A stretch of 64,000 bases of DNA from DAOUJI01 sp965219565 (GTDB lineage: Bacteria > Chloroflexota > Dehalococcoidia > Lucifugimonadales > JAGWBF01): positions 930,001-994,000 of the forward strand of contig OZ244780.1 in the NCBI GenBank assembly GCA_965219565.1. Direction: 5' to 3'. The stretch's first letter is position 1; each line of letters opens with the position of its first letter. A model generated the notes under the pieces. It worked only from the letters and a program-made list of their open reading frames with translations, ran no database searches and was not told the origin of the DNA. Of the stretch, positions 1 through 8,890 are shown piece after piece. The position numbers and the translations under genes are program-made.

Positions 1-2
1 TC

Positions 3-98
3 GAGTCCCAGGGAGTGGCCTTGGAGGATGTGGCGGCGGCCCTCCACGTATATAAGAAGGCCCGGGAAAGGGGCGTAGGCCAGGAATTGCCCTTCTGA
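3..98 (+). CDS. Ornithine cyclodeaminase / mu-crystallin family protein, C-terminal fragment
   Basis: The window opens inside this gene; only the last 31 codons are present, ending in TGA at 96-98. The fragment reads with a short 'GVALEDVAAAL' helix followed by 'VYKKARERGVG' and a terminal 'ELPF', which matches the usual C-terminus of ornithine cyclodeaminase/mu-crystallin proteins (NAD(P)-dependent deaminases or imine reductases). The catalytic and Rossmann parts lie outside the window, so the substrate cannot be judged. It points the same way as ilvD, but a candidate promoter lies between them, so they are probably separate transcription units. Confidence 0.6.
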   Translation, partial: ESQGVALEDVAAALHVYKKARERGVGQELPF

Positions 99-134
99 TA
101 GAGCCATGTTGTGGCGGCGCCTGCCTAACGTACA

Positions 135-140
135 TATAAT
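135..140 (+). promoter_or_regulatory. Candidate -10 element for ilvD
   Basis: A perfect TATAAT lies about 105 bases upstream of the ilvD start. No good -35 hexamer is visible at 16-18 bases spacing (the nearest is TTGTGG at 109-114, too far at 20 bases). The same hexamer recurs ahead of several other genes in this window, which raises its credibility. Confidence 0.4.
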
Positions 141-245
141 GGGCCTGACGCTTCCAAGCTTCGTTGACAACGGCATGGTCATTTCCCTGCGATTCGGCCC
201 CTTGGGAAACGTTATGTCGGGGTCTCTCTCGTCAAAGGAGGAACT

Positions 246-1934
246 ATGGCAACCGCCAGCGGCGCCGGTCTAAAGCACAAGAGCCGTGACATCACCGAGG
301 GTCCTGACAGGGCGCCCGCCAGGGCAATGCTTCTGGCTATGGGCCTCAGCCGGGAAGACCTGGACAAGCCTTTCATTGGCATCGCCAACTTGGCCAGCGA
401 CATTACCCCCTGCAACGTACATCTCGGCAAGCTGGTCGAGCCGGTGAGAGAAGGAGTGATTTCTTCCGGGGGCACGCCTTTCCAGTTTGGAGCCATCACC
501 GTCAGCGACGGCATATCCATGGGTACGGAAGGGATGAAGGCATCCCTCATCAGCCGGGAGGTCATAGCCGATTCTATAGAGGTGGTCGCGTTCGGCCAGA
601 GGTTTGACGGGTTGGTGACCATCGCCGGGTGCGATAAGAACCTCCCCGGCTGTCTCATGGCCGCCGCTCGGCTGAACATCCCGTCCGTCTTCATATACGG
701 CGGCTCTATAATGCCAGGGCAGTTCCTTGAGAGGGACGTGAACATTCAGGACGTGTTTGAGGCCGTCGGCGCCCATTCCAAAGGAGCGATGTCGACTCAG
801 GACTTGACCTCCCTAGAGTCCTGCGCCTGTCCTGGCGAAGGCTCGTGCGCGGGGTTGTTCACGGCCAACACTATGGCCGCCGCCATCGAGGCCATTGGGA
901 TGTCTCTGCCGGGCGCGGCGTCCATTCCGGCCATAGACGGGCGCAGACTGTCCAGCTCTGTGGAGGCCGGCCAGGCGGTGATGAGTTGCCTGGAAAGGGG
1001 AATCAAGCCCAGAGACATAATGACCCGTCAGGCCTTCGAAAACGCCATCACTGTCGTGTCCGCGATGGGAGGCTCCACCAACGCCGTCCTTCATCTGCTG
1101 GCAGTCGCCCACGAAGCCGAGGTTGACCTGGACATAGACGACTTCGACCGCATCAGCTCCAATACTCCCTATATTGCTGACATGAAGCCGGGCGGACGGT
1201 ATGTCATGTCGGACTTGGACCGGGTGGGAGGCGTGCCCCTGGTTATGAAGCGGCTGCTGTCGGCTGGACTTCTGGACGGCAGCCAACTAACGATCACGGG
1301 AAGGACAATTGAGGAGAACTTGGCTGCCCTGGACGTGGTCGAGGACCAGCCCGTAGTGGCACATGTGGGCCAGCCCCTGGCGTCCACGGGAGGGTTGGTC
1401 ATTCTGAAGGGCAACCTGGCTCCGGAGGGCGCCGTCGTCAAGGTCTCAGCCAGCCAAGGTCACATCCAGCAGACGGGTCCGGCGCGGGTATTCGACCGGG
1501 AAGAGGACGCCTTTGCGGCCATACGGCGCCAGGAGATTCAGGCGGGAGACGTAGTGGTCATACGGTATGAGGGACCCAGGGGCGGACCTGGGATGCGTGA
1601 GATGCTGGGAGTGACGGCGGCGCTGGTCGGACAAGGGTTGGGTGAGCAAGTGGCGCTGGTGACTGACGGGCGCTTCTCGGGGGCCACTCGCGGTCTCATG
1701 GCAGGCCACATAGCGCCGGAGGCTGCGGTGGGAGGCCCCATCGGACTGGTCAACGACGGCGACATGGTCACTCTGGACATACCACGACGTTTGCTGGCTG
1801 TGGATGTTCCCGATGAGGAGATGGAACGGCGACGCCGCGCGTGGCAGGCCCCCGAGCCGCAATACACCGTCGGCGCTCTAGCAAAATACGCCCGCCTAGT
1901 CTCCTCCGCTTCTTCGGGGGCCGTAACAAGTTAG
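246..1934 (+). CDS. ilvD: Dihydroxy-acid dehydratase
   Basis: A 562-residue protein of the IlvD/Edd family, full length. It dehydrates 2,3-dihydroxy-isovalerate and 2,3-dihydroxy-3-methylvalerate to the 2-keto acids, the third step shared by valine and isoleucine synthesis, in the cytoplasm. The three family cysteines that hold the Fe-S cluster are visible in 'TPCNVHLG' (about residue 58), 'GCDKNLPG' (about 128) and 'GSCAGLFTANTM' (about 200). The C-terminal domain carries 'GRFSGATRGLMAGHIAPEAA', a strong IlvD signature. A clear AAAGGAGG ribosome site sits at 234-242 just before the ATG. No other branched-chain synthesis gene is near, so ilvD stands alone here. Confidence 0.97.
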   Translation: MATASGAGLKHKSRDITEGPDRAPARAMLLAMGLSREDLDKPFIGIANLASDITPCNVHLGKLVEPVREGVISSGGTPFQFGAITVSDGISMGTEGMKASLISREVIADSIEVVAFGQRFDGLVTIAGCDKNLPGCLMAAARLNIPSVFIYGGSIMPGQFLERDVNIQDVFEAVGAHSKGAMSTQDLTSLESCACPGEGSCAGLFTANTMAAAIEAIGMSLPGAASIPAIDGRRLSSSVEAGQAVMSCLERGIKPRDIMTRQAFENAITVVSAMGGSTNAVLHLLAVAHEAEVDLDIDDFDRISSNTPYIADMKPGGRYVMSDLDRVGGVPLVMKRLLSAGLLDGSQLTITGRTIEENLAALDVVEDQPVVAHVGQPLASTGGLVILKGNLAPEGAVVKVSASQGHIQQTGPARVFDREEDAFAAIRRQEIQAGDVVVIRYEGPRGGPGMREMLGVTAALVGQGLGEQVALVTDGRFSGATRGLMAGHIAPEAAVGGPIGLVNDGDMVTLDIPRRLLAVDVPDEEMERRRRAWQAPEPQYTVGALAKYARLVSSASSGAVTS

Positions 1935-1969
1935 AGTCGCCAATCCAAGATTCAGAACGGAAGTTAAAG

Positions 1970-3538
1970 ATGTCTGAAAGAGTGGAAGTGGGCCTGCTGG
2001 ACAAAATCAGGCCTCAACTGGTCTCGATAGTCAACGATGACGCCAAGCGCCTACCTGGCTTGGAATATTGCGACGTCCGTGTGCAGGTGCGAGAGGAAAA
2101 GGGAGCAGTGGCCGAAAACGGAAACGAGAAGGCTTCGTCGGAGGACTATGCCTTCGACTTTGGGGTACGTGTAATTTCGGGAGGACGCGTTACCGCTCCA
2201 GGGTTCTATGGGCGCATCCTTGGCGCCGCTGACATCGACCGGATAGGCCACGTCATCATGGAAGGCATCACCCAGGCCCATGAAAGGGCCAGGGCCAGCG
2301 CCAGGATGAAAGCGTCCGCCACGAAGCGGTTGGGCGCGTTGGGCGCCAGCCTTTCCAACGCCGTACTGGCTCCAGTGACCATCGCTCAGGATACGGTAGA
2401 AGCTGTGTACAAGATAGACCCTCGGTCCGTGTCCCTCAATGACGCGATGGGCATGGCTCTGGGCGGCTGCAAGGCCGCCCAAGCCAGCGACCAGGTGGTG
2501 TACACAGCGGCCTCGGCGGGAACTTTCATGCTGCGAGAGCTGTTCTGCAGCTCCGAAGGCGCAGACATCGACCAGAGCTTCGCCCAAACCGAAGGGTTCG
2601 TCGTGGCGATATGCGCCGCCGACCACGGCACGATGGAGATATACGACTTCACCGGCCACCAGCGGGGATGGGAGATTCTTACGGAGGGTTACGACAACGG
2701 CCCTATCGTACTGCCTGACTTCATCTCATTTTGCAAGAAACTGGGAGTCGATGCCGTAGAGGTTGTGAACGCCCCGCCGTTGAAGCCTCCGGACAAGGAC
2801 GTGACGGTGGTCACCGACCCCCACTTCAACACCCTTCTGGTCCACGAGGTGGTGGGTCACCCGTCGGAGTTGGACCGGGCCCTTAAATACGAGACCTCCT
2901 ACGCGGGGCGCAGCTGGTTCTTCAAGGACATGAAAGACAACCAGATGGGCAAGTCCATCGCCTCGCCTCTGGTGAATGCCTTCTCCGATCCCACCATGGA
3001 GGGGTTCGGGTCCTTCAAGTACGACCACGACGGGACTCCCGCCCGCCGGGCCTACCATATCCGGGACGGCGTAATGGAGGAGTTTCTGAACAACCGGCAG
3101 ACAGCCGCCATTCTAGGCGCTGAGGCCAACGGCTCCTCAAGGGCCACCGAGGCAAGCCTTGTTCCCCTGATTCGTATGACGAACACCGTTTTCGCACCCG
3201 GCGAGCAGGACCCGCAGCAGATTATTAGCGAAGTCGAGGATGGATACTACGTCTCCGGCCACCGCATACCCTCCGTGTCAGAGGCCCGGGAGAACTTCCG
3301 CATTACCGCGGTGAAGGTCTATGAGATAAAGAATGGTCAGTTGGGCCAGCTGTACAGGGACGGCGGAATCACGTCCGACTCACGAGACTACTTCATGAGC
3401 ATCGACGCCGTTGGCTCCGACTTCAAGATGTATCCCGTGCCCAACTGCGGTAAAGGCCAGCCCATGCAGGCCAAACGCATGAGCAACGGCGGCCCCACCA
3501 TGCGGGGCATCGCCCGTCTCACGGGCCCGGCGGCGTGA
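1970..3538 (+). CDS. tldD: TldD-type metalloprotease subunit (PmbA/TldD family)
   Basis: A 522-residue protein of the TldD/PmbA family. In characterised members TldD and TldE form a heteromeric cytoplasmic zinc protease that trims unfolded or modified peptides. The zinc motif HEVVGH at residues 292-297 fits the TldD HExxxH pattern, so this is the catalytic partner. The reading frame is open further upstream into the end of ilvD; I chose the ATG at 1970 because it lies after the ilvD stop and begins a normal N-terminus. The ribosome site is weak. The TldE-like partner follows 73 bases downstream. Confidence 0.88.
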   Translation: MSERVEVGLLDKIRPQLVSIVNDDAKRLPGLEYCDVRVQVREEKGAVAENGNEKASSEDYAFDFGVRVISGGRVTAPGFYGRILGAADIDRIGHVIMEGITQAHERARASARMKASATKRLGALGASLSNAVLAPVTIAQDTVEAVYKIDPRSVSLNDAMGMALGGCKAAQASDQVVYTAASAGTFMLRELFCSSEGADIDQSFAQTEGFVVAICAADHGTMEIYDFTGHQRGWEILTEGYDNGPIVLPDFISFCKKLGVDAVEVVNAPPLKPPDKDVTVVTDPHFNTLLVHEVVGHPSELDRALKYETSYAGRSWFFKDMKDNQMGKSIASPLVNAFSDPTMEGFGSFKYDHDGTPARRAYHIRDGVMEEFLNNRQTAAILGAEANGSSRATEASLVPLIRMTNTVFAPGEQDPQQIISEVEDGYYVSGHRIPSVSEARENFRITAVKVYEIKNGQLGQLYRDGGITSDSRDYFMSIDAVGSDFKMYPVPNCGKGQPMQAKRMSNGGPTMRGIARLTGPAA

Positions 3539-3611
3539 CTTGGCCGCCGCAACGGGCTGGCATTACAGGAAATTATAGGCCAGCCGCTCAATTCCAAGCC
3601 GGAGAAGTGAA

Positions 3612-5177
3612 ATGCCCCTGACATCCACGAGCCGATTGCGCAGGTCAGTCAAAGAAGGCTTGGCGTATCTCAAAGCTCAGCCTGACGTGTCTGAGGCAGA
3701 AGTGTTCGCCGCGGCCAACGGCAACCTGACGGTACGGCTCAACTACACGTCCCGGATACCCAGCAATGGTGTGGAAGAACCCAAGTCGCTCGAGTCCTAC
3801 GGCCTGGGGATCCGTGTGGCCTTCTCCACTGGGGACGGCATAAAGACCGGCTTCGGCAGCGAACCAGCAGACCTGTCTTTGGAGGGAGTGAGGAAGGCGT
3901 TGGAAAAGGCCCGCCTAGGCGCCGTGGCGGATAGGGAGTACGTGTCCCTGCCCAAGCCTACTGGAGAGACTCCCGGCTTGTCTAAGTACCACGACCCAGC
4001 CGTCATGCGTATTAAGAGCGGCAAGATGGTCGCCGCCGGATGGCAGACGGTGGAGCGGACTCTGGAGACTATAGGGACCTCCGAAGACTTGTTGAACCTG
4101 GCCGGGTCTCCTGAAGGAGTGAGAGACCTGGGAATCATCCTGGGCGGCGACGTAGTCATGCTGCAGGAACGGATGGCCATAGCTTCTACGCACATGCCCC
4201 AGGTCCAATCGGACGAGTCAACGTTGGTAATGTCCTTCGCCACGGCCATGCTGGAAGACGCTGCGGCCAAGGGGAGCGGCTGGTCGGTGGGAAGCCGACT
4301 TTCGGACTTGACGGGAGAGGCTGGGGCCGAGGCCGCCCGCAACGCCATAGCGTCAGTCAATGGTCAGCGGGTTGAGACGGGAGCCTTTCGTGTGGTTCTT
4401 GGTCCGCAGACGCTCACTGAGATATTGGAGTGGATTCTGATGCCCAGCCTCTATGCGGAGATGTTCTACGCTGGGGCTTCAACCTACATGGGCAAGTTCG
4501 GCCAGCAGGTGGCCGATGAGACGTTGAGTATCTATGACGACGGCTCGGCGTCGGGACTGGCGGCCAGCAAAGCCATCACCGATGAGGGTCTTCCCACAGG
4601 AAGGGTTGACCTGATTCAAGGGGGCTCCCTTGTAGGGCTTCTGTCCAACCATTATGAAACTCAACGGCTTCTTAACGACCCCAAGGGAAGCGAAAAACTG
4701 GGAGTGGACCCCAAGGGCGTGGCGGCGGCGTTGTCTCCCCGCAACGGTTTCCGCAGCGGAAGGGGCGGCGGACGGAACTTCGATGCGTCTCCTGGCGTGA
4801 CCCCCACAAACCTGATCGTCGAGAGCAGCGATCCCTGCACCAACGAGGAATTGCTGCGGAGGGTCGGTGACGGGCTGTACATAGGCCGGATATGGTACAC
4901 CTATCCCGTCAACGGAATCGGGGCGGGAGACTTCAGCGGCACAGTCATCGGCGACTCCTACTTAATCAAAGACGGCAAACTCGCGGCTCCCATCAAGCCC
5001 AACACCCTGCGTATGAACGAGAACGTCCACAACGTGCTGAGGAACATCCTGGGCATCGGGGCGGAACGCAAGGGGACGATACGCTGGTCTTCTGACCAGA
5101 TAGTGTGGGCGCCCGAGGTGGCGGTGGCCGACTTCCACCTGTCGGAAATCGGCGAGTACATGGAGCAGGTGTTCTAG
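3612..5177 (+). CDS. TldE/PmbA-type metalloprotease partner subunit
   Basis: A 521-residue PmbA/TldD-family protein with the N-terminal 'SEAEVFAAANGNLTVRLNYTS' type domain and the C-terminal 'PVNGIGAGDFSG' region typical of the TldE side. No HExxxH motif is visible, as expected for the non-catalytic subunit of a TldD-TldE heteromer. It is preceded by TldD, and GGAGAAGTGAA just before the ATG can serve as a ribosome site. The pair probably forms one protease. In known systems it degrades flexible peptides or matures RiPP precursors; no RiPP precursor gene was recognised here. Confidence 0.82.
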   Translation: MPLTSTSRLRRSVKEGLAYLKAQPDVSEAEVFAAANGNLTVRLNYTSRIPSNGVEEPKSLESYGLGIRVAFSTGDGIKTGFGSEPADLSLEGVRKALEKARLGAVADREYVSLPKPTGETPGLSKYHDPAVMRIKSGKMVAAGWQTVERTLETIGTSEDLLNLAGSPEGVRDLGIILGGDVVMLQERMAIASTHMPQVQSDESTLVMSFATAMLEDAAAKGSGWSVGSRLSDLTGEAGAEAARNAIASVNGQRVETGAFRVVLGPQTLTEILEWILMPSLYAEMFYAGASTYMGKFGQQVADETLSIYDDGSASGLAASKAITDEGLPTGRVDLIQGGSLVGLLSNHYETQRLLNDPKGSEKLGVDPKGVAAALSPRNGFRSGRGGGRNFDASPGVTPTNLIVESSDPCTNEELLRRVGDGLYIGRIWYTYPVNGIGAGDFSGTVIGDSYLIKDGKLAAPIKPNTLRMNENVHNVLRNILGIGAERKGTIRWSSDQIVWAPEVAVADFHLSEIGEYMEQVF

Positions 5178-5190
5178 GGGCTACGGTTTG

Positions 5191-5412
5191 TCAGTTGGCG
5201 ATGACGATGCTGCTGATGATGGCTCCCATCATCGTGACCCATGAACCGGCGACAAGGATGATGAGGCTGGTGAATCGCCGGTCGATCGCGTCGAAACGAC
5301 GGTCCACCTGGTTGCTAATATCGCTGAGACGGGTGATCAGGTCGTCGAGCCTGCTGTCAACCTGCTCGTAGGCTCCCTCCAGCCTGCTTACTCTGTCCTC
5401 AGTGGTCACCAT
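5191..5412 (-). CDS. Small coiled-coil protein with C-terminal membrane anchor
   Basis: A 73-residue protein. Residues 5-48 show heptad-like spacing of Leu, Val and Ile between charged residues (RLEGAYEQVDSRLDDL and onward), indicating a coiled coil. Residues 49-72 form one hydrophobic segment (SLIILVAGSWVTMMGAIISS), so the protein is probably a membrane-tethered oligomer. I do not recognise a named family. It converges on the TldE-like gene, 13 bases apart. Function is unknown. Confidence 0.6.
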   Translation of the reverse strand: MVTTEDRVSRLEGAYEQVDSRLDDLITRLSDISNQVDRRFDAIDRRFTSLIILVAGSWVTMMGAIISSIVIAN

Positions 5413-5446
5413 GCCAACTCCCGGCGTCCGTCTAGGCCGTTAGGCA

Positions 5447-5452
5447 ATTATA
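5447..5452 (-). promoter_or_regulatory. Candidate -10 element for the small coiled-coil gene
   Basis: Read on the minus strand this is a perfect TATAAT, 35 bases upstream of the small coiled-coil gene start. No convincing -35 was seen. Confidence 0.35.
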
Positions 5453-5542
5453 ACCGTTGAGGAACTAAAGTACCGGTCGATTTGTCACTCCTACGGAACT
5501 GGTTGTCCAGACTGGGAGCGATGGGTCTTTGTCGCTGGAAGT

Positions 5543-6301
5543 TTATTGCCTTTCCGTGCGGCCAATCCACCGTTCCATGACGTTGAAGAAAGACTGGTCA
5601 TAAGCCTCATCCACGTGGTTGTTGTTCCAGGGGCCTGAGAGGCGCACACGTCCCCGGTCGCTGTGTCGGCCAAGCCAGTGGGGAGACGGAGCATCGACTG
5701 CCCGCTCCCCAAAGCCGCTTAGAAGTGCGACAGCGTTGCGTTCGATGAACCCGCGCTGGCTGTCGGGGCCAGGCTCGTCATCTACGTTCAGACACAAGAA
5801 AGGCATTCCCGTGATGTATCGGCTGACCTTGACCTCAAGACCACGTTCCCACTGTTTCACTTCCTCCAGCCCAATGCCGATTTGACGAGCGGCAGAGCGG
5901 ATGTCGCTGGTGACACCCCAGGATGGCGGGGGACGGACGTTCTCTTGACGTTCCAGTGCAATGCCCACCAGAAGCCGGAATATCGATCCCCGGTGATTGC
6001 CTTCCCCGGTGCTGGCGGCCCCCCGATGTTGGTACAGTCGTCCCCAAAGCGTGCTCTTGGCCCGGTCAATTAGAGCGTGGGTTCCAATGCGCACTACCCT
6101 GGGACCGCTGCCCGATCCGGTCCGGGATTCACCGTGCTCAAAAAAGAAGTAGATTCCGCGCTCCGGCCAGTTCATATTGCTGTGGCAATCGGCCAGTGTG
6201 CGGGTGCCGTCCACGCGGTCACGGAGCCGGTCCAGGAGGTCGTAGAAGCGGATTGTGTCAGCGATGCGGCTGGTCATGGACTGAGTTGGCGTTTGAGCCA
6301 T
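5543..6301 (-). CDS. Putative GIY-YIG-like nuclease-domain protein
   Basis: A 252-residue protein. It has GIY at residues 49-51 in 'RGIYFFFEHGE' and RIG at 71-73 in 'VVRIGTHAL', followed by 'LWGRLYQHRG' (R88) and 'GNHRGSIFR' (102-109). This order resembles the start of the GIY-YIG endonuclease fold, with RIG in place of YIG; the assignment is inference. The C-terminal half is unrecognised. The gene overlaps the stop of the upstream DUF6884-like gene by 28 bases, which implies coupled translation. I have seen this kind of pairing in accessory or defence-like settings but cannot prove a role. A functional nuclease is not certain. Confidence 0.6.
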   Translation of the reverse strand: MAQTPTQSMTSRIADTIRFYDLLDRLRDRVDGTRTLADCHSNMNWPERGIYFFFEHGESRTGSGSGPRVVRIGTHALIDRAKSTLWGRLYQHRGAASTGEGNHRGSIFRLLVGIALERQENVRPPPSWGVTSDIRSAARQIGIGLEEVKQWERGLEVKVSRYITGMPFLCLNVDDEPGPDSQRGFIERNAVALLSGFGERAVDAPSPHWLGRHSDRGRVRLSGPWNNNHVDEAYDQSFFNVMERWIGRTERQ

Positions 6302-6735
6302 GCAAGCTGTTCACCGATGCGCAGTCCCTTCATGGGAAGGTGCACGTCGAAACCCCTCTCCCTCAGGGAGGGCTCAAGGAATTCGCGGTAGCGTCGGCTG
6401 GTCAGAAGCACGACTGACTCGGCGTCTCCAAGCGTCCGCTCGATGTCCGCCAAGACACGCTGAGCCCAACCGCGCCGCTGGTCGATGGGCATGGTCCTGA
6501 GCGTCTTGTCGTATGGCTCGATGACTGTCTCCGGGTGGAGCAGGCCATGCTTTGCGGACAAGATGGACCACGGTTGACCTGTCCTCTCCACGTATTCCCG
6601 CGCCTTGTGGAACCAGTCGGAGGTGTAGAGGTACTTGGCCGGCGCCGGCGCGGGACTCTTACGCCTCACACACGAAACAAGATAGTGGGTTCTGCCGCTA
6701 GGGCCTCCTGGGTCTGCCTCTGTGTGGTCGCTCAT
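6274..6735 (-). CDS. DUF6884-like protein
   Basis: A 153-residue protein resembling the DUF6884 family: LVSCVRRK at 19-26, YTSDWF at 37-42, LSAKHGLL at 59-66, 'VIEPYDKTL' at 71-79 and a C-terminal 'GLRIGEQLAWL' at 137-147. The ATG at 6735 is preceded by GGGAGGG at suitable spacing; a longer upstream frame has no such signal. The biochemical activity of the family is not established as far as I know. It overlaps the next gene, the GIY-YIG-like protein, so the two are probably made together and act together. Confidence 0.68.
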   Translation of the reverse strand: MSDHTEADPGGPSGRTHYLVSCVRRKSPAPAPAKYLYTSDWFHKAREYVERTGQPWSILSAKHGLLHPETVIEPYDKTLRTMPIDQRRGWAQRVLADIERTLGDAESVVLLTSRRYREFLEPSLRERGFDVHLPMKGLRIGEQLAWLKRQLSP

Positions 6736-6788
6736 TATTCCCTCCCGGCTAAGGGCTGTGGGAACGGCGGGTTGGGGGGTAGGTCGGT

Positions 6789-7970
6789 CTAGCCCAGGAT
6801 CAGGACGATTTCGCGCTGGATGGCGGTGGTAGGCACGGGGCCTTCCTCCGACATAAATACGTCTATCTCCGAGCGCATGCCGAAATCGGGCAGGTATATG
6901 CCCGGCTCTATGGAGAAGCATATTCCGGGGATTATCGTGCGCCTGTCATCGGTCTCGAAGCTATCCAGGTTCACTGCGTCTCCGTGGACCTCCCCGCTGA
7001 TGCTGTGGCCCAGCCGGTGGGTGAAATAGTCGCCGTAGTTGTAGCCCGTAATCACCTCGCGGGCCACGTAGTCCACGTCGCGGCCCTCGACGGTGCGCCC
7101 GTCGGCGTGGGCCTCCTGGATGAACTCCAGGGCGGCGTCGCGGGCTTCCACCACGATGTCGAACACTTCCCGGCAACGTTGGGACGGCTCGTCGCCGATA
7201 TACGCCACCCAGGTGATGTCGGCGTACACTCCCTCCTCCGACTCCTCCCGTGCCCACAGGTCAATCAAGACCCAGTCCCCTTCGTTGAAGGGAGGTCCGT
7301 CGGGCTGGGGTTCATAGTGAGGGTCGCCGGCATGGCCGTTGGCCGCCACGATGGGGCCGTCGGGGGAGTGGATGTTCTCCTCTCTGAAGCGGCCCCTGAT
7401 GAACTCCGCCACGGCATGTTCCGTGACACCCGGAGAAAGATTCTTTCCGATATAGTCGAAAGCCTCTAGCACGATGCGTCCCAGCTTGTCCGCCGTGCGT
7501 TTGTGGGACGCCAGCTGGGCTACTCCCCAACGCTGGGTTGCATATTGGAGCAGGTCCGCCGACGAGGTCACGTCCACTCCTAGGTCGCGAACCAACTCCA
7601 CCGTTCCCGCGTCCACCTTGGAGACCCTGGGAATGGACCCCAGGGGAGAATACTCCATAGCGACCCGTCTGCCCGACGGCAGCGCCTTTGCCAGAGACTC
7701 GATCATGGTCTCTCGGTTTCTATACACGTCCTTTCGGAAAGGGACGTTCTGGAACCTTCCGGCGTCCACGTGGTGGACGATGAGGACGGGTTCTCCCGAA
7801 GTCGGCACGTAGAGCCAGCAGGGACGAGTCACGTTGGAGATGCGGCCCCCAAGCGCTTGCCACATGATGGGGTTGGAGTAGCGGTAGTCGTGAATCAACC
7901 ACCCGTCGACGGGATGGGACGATTGTTGCATGAAGCTTTGGGCAGCTTGGATTACAGCGTCGATGTTCAT
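6789..7970 (-). CDS. M24-family metallopeptidase (Xaa-Pro aminopeptidase-like)
   Basis: A 393-residue pita-bread-fold protein with an N-terminal creatinase-like domain and a C-terminal M24 domain. Metal ligands expected for the family are visible in order: Asp in 'VLIDLWA', Asp in 'VYADITWV', His in 'HRLGHSISGEVHG', Glu in 'SIEPGIYLPDFG' and Glu in 'RSEIDVF'. M24 enzymes remove N-terminal residues before proline or hydrolyse related amide bonds; the exact substrate is open. It follows the SDR gene by 24 bases on the same strand, suggesting one transcript. Confidence 0.85.
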   Translation of the reverse strand: MNIDAVIQAAQSFMQQSSHPVDGWLIHDYRYSNPIMWQALGGRISNVTRPCWLYVPTSGEPVLIVHHVDAGRFQNVPFRKDVYRNRETMIESLAKALPSGRRVAMEYSPLGSIPRVSKVDAGTVELVRDLGVDVTSSADLLQYATQRWGVAQLASHKRTADKLGRIVLEAFDYIGKNLSPGVTEHAVAEFIRGRFREENIHSPDGPIVAANGHAGDPHYEPQPDGPPFNEGDWVLIDLWAREESEEGVYADITWVAYIGDEPSQRCREVFDIVVEARDAALEFIQEAHADGRTVEGRDVDYVAREVITGYNYGDYFTHRLGHSISGEVHGDAVNLDSFETDDRRTIIPGICFSIEPGIYLPDFGMRSEIDVFMSEEGPVPTTAIQREIVLILG

Positions 7971-7994
7971 AGCGGCTCGTCGGGGGGGGCGTTA

Positions 7995-8780
7995 TCAGAT
8001 GGGGAACTGTACGGCGCCTCCGTCAACGGGAACGGTGGTTCCGGTGATGTAGCTGGACCGTTCGGAAGCCAGGAACGTTATCAGGTCGGCCATCTCGCCA
8101 GGCTTCCCCATCCGGTGCATGGGTATGTCCGACTTCACGATTTCGGAGAGGGACGTTCCCTGGTCGTTGGCCGCATCCTCGTAGAAGGGGGTTAAGGGTT
8201 CTACGTCTATCATTCCGGCCATCACCGAATTCACGGTAATGTTATAAGCGGCCAGTTCCACGGCTAGCATCTTCGAGTATCCTAAGACGGCGGTGGGGTT
8301 GGATATGGAGACCACCCGGCCTTTGAATGAACGGCCTACCGGCGCCGACAGGGGGTTGATGATTCGTCCCCATTGCTGCTGCTGCATGTACGGCATGACC
8401 TCGCGGCACATGCGTACGACGCTCAGGAAGTTACGCTGAAGGGCTTCTTCCCATTCCTGGTCGTCCATCAAGGACGGCGCCTTGGTGGGTTGCTTGCCGA
8501 TGCTGTTGACCAATATGTCTATGCGGCCAAATCTGTTGTGTGTGCCTCTGACGATTCTTTTTACGTCGGCGGAACTCAGCATCTCTCCCGGGACGGCCAG
8601 CACCTTGTGCTGTGAACTGACCCTTGAGATGTCCCGCTCTGTCTGTCGCAGCTCGTCTTCGTTGTCGGAGACGATAGTCAGGTTGACTCCCTCGCGTGCA
8701 AGGGTAAGCGCCGTCTCCCGGCCAATTCCTTGGCTGGAATTGCCCACGATAGCAACCCTGTCCAGGAGACCCAAGTCCAT
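7995..8780 (-). CDS. Short-chain dehydrogenase/reductase-fold protein lacking the usual catalytic Tyr
   Basis: A 261-residue SDR-fold protein. The Rossmann glycines are in 'VGNSSQGIG' (12-20), and the C-terminal 'SYITGTTVPVDGGA' is typical of FabG-like SDRs. The active-site helix reads 'NPTAVLGYSKML': Lys170 is present, but the YxxxK position (166) is Leu, and a Tyr sits instead at 168. I read this from the bases and it is not a frame error. The NNAG motif is also changed, to VNSIG. The protein may have altered chemistry, use the shifted Tyr, or be non-catalytic. Its neighbours are an M24 peptidase and a CoA-transferase. Confidence 0.82.
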   Translation of the reverse strand: MDLGLLDRVAIVGNSSQGIGRETALTLAREGVNLTIVSDNEDELRQTERDISRVSSQHKVLAVPGEMLSSADVKRIVRGTHNRFGRIDILVNSIGKQPTKAPSLMDDQEWEEALQRNFLSVVRMCREVMPYMQQQQWGRIINPLSAPVGRSFKGRVVSISNPTAVLGYSKMLAVELAAYNITVNSVMAGMIDVEPLTPFYEDAANDQGTSLSEIVKSDIPMHRMGKPGEMADLITFLASERSSYITGTTVPVDGGAVQFPI

Positions 8781-8890
8781 TAAGCCGTTACCAGCCTACA
8801 ATCGAATTCCGGGGGTCCGACGCCGCCCCAATCATAATGCCGGAGTCGTACCTAGGCAATAGAATTCCTGTCCACAACTCCGCCCGGGCC

